Source of the DNA: Candidatus Kaiserbacteria bacterium
GTDB taxonomy: Bacteria > Patescibacteriota > Minisyncoccia > Phycocordibacterales > Phycocordibacteraceae
Assembly (NCBI GenBank): GCA_016182285.1
Contig: JACOXQ010000076.1
Coordinates: forward strand, 1-8,661
Direction of reading: 5' to 3'
Length of the DNA: 8,661 bases
A model generated the notes under the pieces. That model had not been told where the DNA came from. It ran no database searches and saw only the letters and a list, made by a program, of their open reading frames with translations. The position numbers and the translations under genes are program-made. This document shows positions 1 to 4,532 of the stretch, piece by piece; within the stretch, counting starts at the first letter, position 1; each line of letters begins with the position of its first letter.

Positions 1-662
1 GTCGCCGCAGTAGAAGTGGCGAGCGCGCCTTTAGGGAACTGTTTTTCCAGGTCGGGAAGCGAAGTGAATCCGTAGTAATGTTTGCCGTTGATTATAAATG
101 CGGGCAGGGTATTTTCCACCTTCGTAACGGCGACAAAGGTCTTCAAGGCGCCGAGGTCCAGATTATAGTCAAAGGAATAGACGCGAAGCGCCGGATAGGC
201 GTCGCGCAGATAAGACAGCGCATAACCGGCCTTGTCACAGTCGTTACAATCACCGGCATTGCTGTAGAAATAGAGGACGGTGACCGGCTTCGTTTTGCAC
301 GCCTGTGCGAGCTGTTTCGTTATTAAATAATCGCGGATCTCCAGCAGCGAGTATCTCTCTTTCAGGCGTATGACCTGCGAGTTGTCGCTTCCGAGCTGGT
401 TCTCGGCATACGACAGGCGGTTGCCGAAATCTGCGAGTTCGGTGGTCAAGGTAACTGAAGAAGCGTTGCTGTCGCACGGAGCGGATTCAAGAAGCGAAAA
501 TTGAGTTTCCAGAGAGAGGGAATCAATTGAAAGTTGTTCTTCTATTGCGGAGAGTTCAGCGACGCGCGCGCTGTTCAAATAATTGACCGCATAGGCGACT
601 GTACCGGAAATGGCCGCCGTTATGAATAATGCTATGAGCGCGTTTCTTACGACAAGCGACAT
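1..662 (-). CDS. Membrane-anchored thioredoxin-like protein (C-terminus cut by window edge)
   Basis: Translating the minus strand from the ATG at 662 gives an uninterrupted 220-residue reading frame that leaves the window at base 1. Residues about 7-28 form one hydrophobic N-terminal segment (membrane anchor or uncleaved signal). Residues about 33-120 look helical and coiled-coil-like, with alternating E, L and Q. From about 126 the sequence has a thioredoxin fold: a beta strand VTVLYFYS, the redox motif C139-N-D-C142, and a TLPAF strand whose Pro187 matches the conserved cis-proline. Two further cysteines are C63 and C122. The likely role is thiol-disulfide exchange outside the membrane; whether it oxidises or reduces is not visible. 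The CNDC dipeptide is not the usual GP or PH, so the redox potential is unknown. It starts 7 bp after the glycosyltransferase stop and is probably co-transcribed with it. The domain assignment is firm; the function in the cell is inferred. Confidence 0.8.
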   Translation of the reverse strand, partial: MSLVVRNALIALFITAAISGTVAYAVNYLNSARVAELSAIEEQLSIDSLSLETQFSLLESAPCDSNASSVTLTTELADFGNRLSYAENQLGSDNSQVIRLKERYSLLEIRDYLITKQLAQACKTKPVTVLYFYSNAGDCNDCDKAGYALSYLRDAYPALRVYSFDYNLDLGALKTFVAVTKVENTLPAFIINGKHYYGFTSLPDLEKQFPKGALATSTAA

Positions 663-669
663 ATAAAAA

Positions 670-1923
670 TCAGTATCGCCAACCTCGGCGCTTTCCTCTC
701 GCCACGTCGCTGACCGCACGAAACAGCCAGAACGGCGTTATGAGGCCGTACAAGAAGGTGTACGAAATCAGGCCGATAAAGATTCCGCCAGTTGTCTTGG
801 AGATGCTCCTGCCGATTGTTATCAAAGCTATTGAGGCCAACAGCACGATAATCGCGAGAAGCGTATAAGAACCTACCGGCAAATAAAACCAGTCAAGCGT
901 TCCGTGAGGCAGGAGCGCATAATATAACGGAATACCTTCGCGAACTTCAAGAGCCGTGACGGTATTCCGCGCGAACAAGAAAAGCATTAATGCGAACAGT
1001 AAAATGCCGCTCGCTACAGAGAGAATCGCGCCGGGCAGTATAAGCATCCCGAGAACCCCGTGATTGCGGCTGCATATAAGGTTGCGATATTCGCCGAGAA
1101 TATTGCGCAGGAAACCGCTTATCCAGCGCGTCCGCTGATTCATAAGTTTTGCAATCGTTGACGGCGCTTTTGTATATACGCGAGCGCGCGGAGCATTCTC
1201 AATTTCATACCCTGCATGCTGGATGCGCAGGGCCATTTCCATGTCTTCGGTCTGATGTCCGTAGCGGAATCCTCCCAATGCAATGACTATTTCGCGCCTA
1301 TAAAATGAAAACGGCCCTGGAGTTACGTACAGGCCGTTTATAGACGCGAATGCGTGCCGGAGCGTGATGCCGAAGGCGTACTCGGCGTTTTGCATATGCT
1401 GCAAGATATTTCCCGGCTGGTGTATTGACATGGCGGCAGTGGCTGCCACAACCTGCGGATTATAAAAACATGACACAATCTCGCGCAGCGCGTCCGGCTC
1501 CGCGAACGAGTCGGCGTCCAGACATCCGATTAATTCTGCGTTCGTAATCGCGATGCCCGCGTTCAGCGCCGTGTGTTTGCCGCCGTTTTCTTTATGTATG
1601 ATGCGAATCTGCGGATGCTCTTTGAAACGCGACATCGCTTCTTTCGTCGTATCAGTGGAACCGTCGTCTACCAGAATAATCTCCAACTTCTCTTTCGGAT
1701 ACTGGAGCGCCAGCAGGGAGTCGCATGTCGCTCCAATCGTTGACGCTTCATTCCAGCACGGCACCATAACGGCAACGCTCGGCAATGCGCTCTCGTCTGT
1801 GCGCTCGCCCGCCCGCCTAAGGCGGGCGAGACGGGCGGGCTTTGAAAGCAGAGTTACCAGTACGAACGATTCAAAGAATATCGCTATGAAGAGAAACGGG
1901 TACGCTAGCATCTCCGGGTTCAT
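670..1923 (-). CDS. Membrane GT2 family processive-type glycosyltransferase
   Basis: The 417-residue protein has the hallmarks of the GT2 family close to poly-N-acetylglucosamine, hyaluronan and cellulose synthases. One N-terminal membrane segment (about 7-27) is followed by a cytosolic catalytic domain (about 48-280) with VDDGSTD (DD at 86-87), the metal-binding DAD at 136-138, GGF at 217-219, the TED catalytic-base motif at 225-227 and the QxxRW signature QRTRW at 263-267. Three C-terminal membrane segments follow (about 290-316, 345-370 and 377-403), ending in a basic tail. The QxxRW motif and C-terminal helices are typical of enzymes that polymerise a sugar and export it, but the sugar donor and product cannot be read from sequence. 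It lies 32 bp after the PheRS stop. A possible extended -10 box (TGT-TACGAT) ends 11 bp before the ATG, so it may also have its own near-leaderless promoter. No Shine-Dalgarno is seen. An arginine-rich linker (residues 29-41) is encoded by a palindromic repeat. Confidence 0.88.
   Translation of the reverse strand: MNPEMLAYPFLFIAIFFESFVLVTLLSKPARLARLRRAGERTDESALPSVAVMVPCWNEASTIGATCDSLLALQYPKEKLEIILVDDGSTDTTKEAMSRFKEHPQIRIIHKENGGKHTALNAGIAITNAELIGCLDADSFAEPDALREIVSCFYNPQVVAATAAMSIHQPGNILQHMQNAEYAFGITLRHAFASINGLYVTPGPFSFYRREIVIALGGFRYGHQTEDMEMALRIQHAGYEIENAPRARVYTKAPSTIAKLMNQRTRWISGFLRNILGEYRNLICSRNHGVLGMLILPGAILSVASGILLFALMLFLFARNTVTALEVREGIPLYYALLPHGTLDWFYLPVGSYTLLAIIVLLASIALITIGRSISKTTGGIFIGLISYTFLYGLITPFWLFRAVSDVARGKRRGWRY
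1804..1840. repeat. GC-rich nested palindrome inside the glycosyltransferase gene
   Basis: Two overlapping inverted pairings are visible. Arms gcccgcct (1811-1818) and aggcgggc (1820-1827) surround a single base, and a longer pair ctcgcccgcc (1804-1813) and ggcgggcgag (1821-1830) overlaps them. A further complementary cgggcgggc follows at 1832-1840. It encodes the Ala/Arg/Leu linker between the first membrane segment and the catalytic domain, where added sequence would be tolerated. It resembles an in-frame palindromic repeat insertion. Confidence 0.7.
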
Positions 1924-1955
1924 AATTGAGTTTTATCGTAACACAGGGAATCTTT

Positions 1956-3116
1956 TTAACGAATTTTCGCGCCGAAATTTTTAATCGTAGCGGCCTCCAG
2001 TTCGGCGTGCAGAGCGTTCACTGCGCCGTTCGTAAGCGTTTTTTCTATGCTGCGATACGTGATTCTATACGCATAGCTCACATTTCCAGGCCCCAATTTT
2101 TCGTCGTTTTCGTATTTGTCCAATAGAACCATCTCTTCGGCCGTATCTCCGATGACGTCGCGCACCAGGTCAAAGTAGTTATTCGGGACGAAACCTGCCT
2201 GCGCAGGCAGGTCTTTTTTTACGATGAAAGATATGTCGCGCACCACGGGCGGATACTTGCTTACTTCTTTAAAGGTGCGGCCGAGCTCCAACTGCTTTTT
2301 TACGCGCTCATCTTGCGACCACAGGAGGCGTATGTCCGGCAGCTCCATGGAAATAATCGCAAGGCGCTCAAGTCCGAAGCCGAATGCCCAGCCGTTCCAC
2401 GCCGAAGAATCAACGCCGAGATTGTCCAGCACGCTTCCTTTCACCACGCCGGCGCCGAGCACTTCCACCCAGGTCCCGTTGCCGTCCTTGTCCACCTCCA
2501 TTTCAAGCGACGGGTCGGTATAAGGGAACGTGTCAGGATTAAATCTGTATTTTACGTTCGGGCCGAACGCCGCGATAGCGATATCGGAAAGCACTTTTTT
2601 CAGGTCGTCTATGGTAATAGCCTTCTCTTCTCTCCGCGCGAGGTACCACCCGTCTATCTGATGGAACACGTTCATATGCTTCCGGTCTATTTCGTCCTTG
2701 CGGTACACCTTGCCCCATGAGAGCGCCCCGACCGCCTCGCCTGTCTTCATGCGCTTGCGTACGCTTTCTTCCTTAAGCCAGTAGTACCACATCACGGTGG
2801 TGTGTGTGCGCAGTACATGAGCGTCGTCTATGAAATAGGAGTCGGACCTTGAACGCGCCGGATGGTCGGCTGGGAAGTTGAACAAGTCAAAGGCAATGTC
2901 CGTACCCATAATCTCCGGCACATTAATCACATCAAAATATTTGAAATCGGGGATAGCCCGTATGCGCGCGACGAGCTCAGAGAGCGGGTTGCCCGGGGTC
3001 CGCGAGAGGTCCGGCATCGCGAGGTAGCGGCGGATGCGCGCCGCCTCAAAGTCGGTACGCGCCTCAACTTCTTTCCGGAGCTGTTCTTCTTCCGTGCGGG
3101 ATATCGTGATTTCCAT
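1956..3116 (-). CDS. pheS: Single-chain phenylalanyl-tRNA synthetase, mitochondrial type (PheS core fused to FDX-ACB domain)
   Basis: The 386-residue protein charges tRNA-Phe with phenylalanine. Residues about 75-275 are a class II synthetase core: PADHPARSRSDSYF (82-95), motif 2 GKVYRKDEID...FHQ (135-153), the phenylalanine-pocket strand FPYTDPSLEMEV (197-208) and motif 3 GFGLERLAII (246-255, with Arg251), followed by LPDIRLLW. Residues about 287-386 begin KYPPVVRDISF and contain YRITYRSIEKTLTN, which is the ferredoxin-fold anticodon-binding (FDX-ACB) domain. In ordinary bacteria this domain sits at the end of the beta subunit PheT. The order core then FDX-ACB, the short length and the lack of the long N-terminal coiled coil match the monomeric mitochondrial enzyme. 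The gene symbol is used loosely, since the product is not a standard alpha subunit. It is first in a leftward set with the glycosyltransferase and thioredoxin-like genes, and no pheT is seen in the window. A 20-bp palindrome lies in frame in the FDX-ACB domain. The start ATG at 3116 has no Shine-Dalgarno. Confidence 0.92.
   Translation of the reverse strand: MEITISRTEEEQLRKEVEARTDFEAARIRRYLAMPDLSRTPGNPLSELVARIRAIPDFKYFDVINVPEIMGTDIAFDLFNFPADHPARSRSDSYFIDDAHVLRTHTTVMWYYWLKEESVRKRMKTGEAVGALSWGKVYRKDEIDRKHMNVFHQIDGWYLARREEKAITIDDLKKVLSDIAIAAFGPNVKYRFNPDTFPYTDPSLEMEVDKDGNGTWVEVLGAGVVKGSVLDNLGVDSSAWNGWAFGFGLERLAIISMELPDIRLLWSQDERVKKQLELGRTFKEVSKYPPVVRDISFIVKKDLPAQAGFVPNNYFDLVRDVIGDTAEEMVLLDKYENDEKLGPGNVSYAYRITYRSIEKTLTNGAVNALHAELEAATIKNFGAKIR
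2193..2212. repeat. Perfect 20-bp palindrome inside the PheRS gene
   Basis: The ten bases acctgcctgc are followed at once by their exact reverse complement, with no loop. On the minus strand this encodes residues 302-308 (DLPAQAG) in a loop of the FDX-ACB domain. On the plus strand it is followed after one base by seven T residues (2214-2220), so it looks like an intrinsic terminator facing antisense to PheRS. It more likely represents an inserted palindromic repeat. Confidence 0.75.
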
Positions 3117-3147
3117 AATGAGGGTTAGTATTGATACAATAGTAAAT
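3117..3147 (+). promoter_or_regulatory. Divergent promoter region; -10 box for a leaderless histidine phosphatase mRNA
   Basis: This AT-rich gap separates two divergent start codons. On the plus strand TACAAT (3135-3140) matches five of six bases of the -10 consensus and lies exactly 7 bp before the ATG at 3148, which would place the transcript start at or beside the start codon. There is no Shine-Dalgarno. The ten bases TTGATACAAT (3131-3140) recur exactly at 3803-3812, in the element downstream of the PaaX-like gene. No clear -10 box could be fixed for the opposite (PheRS) direction. Confidence 0.5.
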
Positions 3148-3780
3148 ATGGAGAAACATGTCTACTTAATCCGGCACGGAGAGAGCGAGAGCAATGTTGA
3201 CGGCGTATACCGTGGGCGCGATGCCGAGCTGACAGATACCGGTCGGGAACAGGCGAAGGCGGTCGCCGGGCGCATCAAGCGTATCGGCGTAGAAGCGCTC
3301 ATTACCAGCACATTCCCGCGCGCGCATGAGACAGCGGCAATCATCGGCGAATGCATCGGCCTTCCGGTTGAAACAGAAGAACAATTCGGCGAGTGGGCGG
3401 AACCGACGCACATCTTCGGCAAGCATAGAGACGACCCGGACAGGACGGCTGAACGCGAAGCAGTCTTTGCGGCGCATCAGGACCCGCATTATCGGCACAC
3501 CGATGAAGAGACTTTCGCCGAGCTTGTAGCGCGCGCTGAAGCGGTTCTCCGTATGCTCAGGGAACACACGAAGAGCCGCATCTGCGTCGTCACGCACGGG
3601 GGCTTTCTGCGCATTCTCGTAGGCGTAATGGTATTCGGCCCGGACTTTACGAAAAAAACCTTCCATCACCTGCTATGGCATTTCCCCACGACCAACACCG
3701 GCGTGACATATGTAAAGAGCGGGGACGAGATGCGCGGCTGGCAGGTGGTAACATGGAACGACCAATCCCACCTCGGCTAA
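3148..3780 (+). CDS. Histidine phosphatase family protein (phosphoglycerate mutase-like)
   Basis: The 210-residue protein belongs to the histidine phosphatase superfamily, which removes or moves phosphate through a phospho-histidine intermediate. The signature LIRHGESESN is at residues 7-16, with Arg9 and nucleophile His10. Arg58 in STFPRAHETA completes the phosphate pocket, Glu82 or nearby acids are candidates for the proton donor, and His150 in VVTHGG is the second catalytic histidine. The length fits cobalamin-phosphatase or generic phosphatase relatives better than a dedicated glycolytic mutase, and the substrate is unknown. The frame is open back to 3034, but that stretch overlaps the PheRS gene and reads as low-quality sequence. 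The ATG at 3148 starts right at the family's first strand and sits 7 bp after a -10 box, so it is chosen. It is divergent from PheRS and convergent with the PaaX-like gene. Confidence 0.9.
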   Translation: MEKHVYLIRHGESESNVDGVYRGRDAELTDTGREQAKAVAGRIKRIGVEALITSTFPRAHETAAIIGECIGLPVETEEQFGEWAEPTHIFGKHRDDPDRTAEREAVFAAHQDPHYRHTDEETFAELVARAEAVLRMLREHTKSRICVVTHGGFLRILVGVMVFGPDFTKKTFHHLLWHFPTTNTGVTYVKSGDEMRGWQVVTWNDQSHLG

Positions 3781-3803
3781 AAGCGCCAGAATCAATAAAT
3801 ATT

Positions 3804-3841
3804 TGATACAATTTATAAGCTATAGCTTCATTTTGGTATCA
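3804..3841. promoter_or_regulatory. 38-bp symmetric operator-like element at the 3' end of the PaaX-like gene
   Basis: The layout is TGATAC-N9-GCTATAGC-N9-GTATCA: outer hexamers are exact reverse complements, both spacers are nine bases, and the centre is an eight-base palindrome (extended here to AAGCTATAGCTT). Its last three bases are the reverse complement of the PaaX-like stop codon. A second copy at 4420-4457 matches at 30 of 38 positions. On the minus strand this copy carries TATAAA at the position where the upstream copy has its -10 box. It fills most of the 58-bp gap after the histidine phosphatase; the remaining 23 bp (3781-3803) show only an AT-rich stretch. Confidence 0.75.
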
Positions 3842-4420
3842 TCCAAATTCAAGATTAAAATGTTCGCGTAAAGGCCGGTCCGCCTCAAGCGCCTCAACGA
3901 CAAGAGATCGCAATTCACCGACGCCGCTTGAAAGGTGAGCGCGAATAAGCGATACGAATTCGTCGCAAGGGTACGGATAAATCCAAACGCTGTCCTGAAG
4001 CCGGAGAAAGCCCGCTCCGGACAGCAATCTTCGCAGCACTTCTCTTATTCTCCTTCTTTTTTCATACACATCAAAAATAAGCATGCGCCACTTTCCGTCC
4101 CAATGAACTTGTTCGGGAATGTGATACTCGCGCAGAAGTATTTTTTCTATAACCCGTTCGCCAGCGGGCGTGAGCGCGAAGCGCTTGCTTTTTTCCGTTT
4201 CGAATTCTTGTAATAAGCCGCGCTGTCGCAATCGAGCTCGCGCGAGTGCGATACGCCGGTAGAGTTCTTTCCGACGCGTTTGGCTGCGATCATGCGGCCC
4301 GAAGAGACGCAACAGATTGGGAGCCATAAGTCCGGTAGTCAGCACGCCGCCGAGATATAAAAAGCGAAGAATAGCCGTTTGCGCGGCCATTCTTTTATGA
4401 TTTTGGACTGGGATTTTCAT
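3839..4420 (-). CDS. PaaX-like transcriptional regulator: winged helix plus Cas2-like ferredoxin domain
   Basis: The 193-residue protein begins with a basic helix-turn-helix-like region (about 10-95), ending in FALTPAGERVIEK, a typical winged-helix wing and helix. A second domain (about 107-190) begins WDGKWRMLIFDVYEKRRRIREVLRRLL and continues GFLRLQDSVWIYPYPC. This matches the Cas2-like ferredoxin-fold domain of PaaX-type repressors, with Asp117 at the place of the Cas2 metal-binding aspartate. PaaX itself represses phenylacetate breakdown, but nothing here supports that ligand, and only domain kinship is claimed. No Cas1 or CRISPR array is present, so a CRISPR role is not supported. The ATG at 4420 touches the upstream 38-bp element and the TGA overlaps the downstream one. 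A -10 box TAGAAT lies 7 bp before the start, inside the element, so the gene probably represses itself as a leaderless mRNA. The domain call is firm; the targets are inferred. Confidence 0.82.
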   Translation of the reverse strand: MKIPVQNHKRMAAQTAILRFLYLGGVLTTGLMAPNLLRLFGPHDRSQTRRKELYRRIALARARLRQRGLLQEFETEKSKRFALTPAGERVIEKILLREYHIPEQVHWDGKWRMLIFDVYEKRRRIREVLRRLLSGAGFLRLQDSVWIYPYPCDEFVSLIRAHLSSGVGELRSLVVEALEADRPLREHFNLEFG

Positions 4421-4457
4421 GATACAAATTCTAAGCTATAGCCTCAAAAATGTATCA
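4420..4457. promoter_or_regulatory. 38-bp symmetric operator-like element over the PaaX-like promoter
   Basis: This second copy of TGATAC-N9-GCTATAGC-N9-GTATCA ends on the first base of the PaaX-like start codon. On the minus strand it contains TAGAAT (bases 4433 to 4428) placed 7 bp before the ATG, so the element covers roughly -38 to -1 of a leaderless transcript, the space RNA polymerase would occupy. A bound regulator would therefore block transcription. It lies 75 bp upstream of gyrB on the other strand and could influence that gene too. Confidence 0.75.
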
Positions 4458-4475
4458 GCGATAGGTGGGGATAAA

Positions 4476-4498
4476 AAGGAGGATTTATGCTAGAATAG
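4476..4498 (+). other. Possible three-codon leader ORF with strong Shine-Dalgarno upstream of gyrB
   Basis: AAGGAGG (4476-4482) lies 4 bp before ATG CTA GAA TAG (4487-4498), which would encode Met-Leu-Glu. The duplicated copy holds ATG GTA GAA TAG at 4508-4519. Both are out of frame with gyrB. This is the best ribosome-binding sequence in the leader, yet it serves no long frame. It could be used only if transcription starts upstream of 4476; the -10 box at 4491 would start too late. Confidence 0.25.
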
Positions 4499-4528
4499 AA
4501 CTATAGAATGGTAGAATAGAACTATAGA
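4487..4528 (+). repeat. 21-bp tandem duplication in the gyrB leader
   Basis: Two adjacent 21-bp copies (4487-4507 and 4508-4528) differ at one base (c at 4490, g at 4511). Each starts with ATG and carries TAGAATAGAACTATAGA. The duplication repeats a TAGAAT -10-like box and a CTATAG hexamer, the same hexamer found at the heart of the two 38-bp elements. Two copies only, so it is not a CRISPR array. Confidence 0.85.
4488..4496 (+). promoter_or_regulatory. Candidate extended -10 promoter for gyrB
   Basis: TGC followed by TAGAAT (4491-4496) fits an extended -10 box, predicting a start near 4503 and a leader of about 30 bases. The duplicated TAGAAT at 4512-4517 could act as a second start selector near 4524. 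No convincing -35 box is seen 17 bp upstream, which is compatible with extended -10 promoters. Confidence 0.45.
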
Positions 4529-4532
4529 AATT

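Noticed and set aside
1553..1984. 143-codon plus-strand open frame
   Set aside because: Antisense to the glycosyltransferase catalytic domain, where the minus-strand motifs are unmistakable.
1956..3116. Ordinary PheS alpha subunit
   Set aside because: It lacks the N-terminal coiled coil and carries the FDX-ACB domain that belongs to PheT in standard bacterial enzymes.
3034..3147. N-terminal extension of the histidine phosphatase frame back to 3034
   Set aside because: It overlaps the well-supported PheRS start on the other strand, adds 38 low-complexity residues not found in the family, and lies upstream of the -10 box next to ATG 3148.
3166..3669. 167-codon minus-strand open frame
   Set aside because: It lies wholly inside the histidine phosphatase gene and shows no recognisable domain; it is a shadow of the GC-rich coding strand.
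4487..4528. CRISPR array start next to a Cas2-like gene
   Set aside because: Only two abutting 21-bp copies with no spacers, no Cas1, and the Cas2-like domain belongs to a winged-helix PaaX-type protein.
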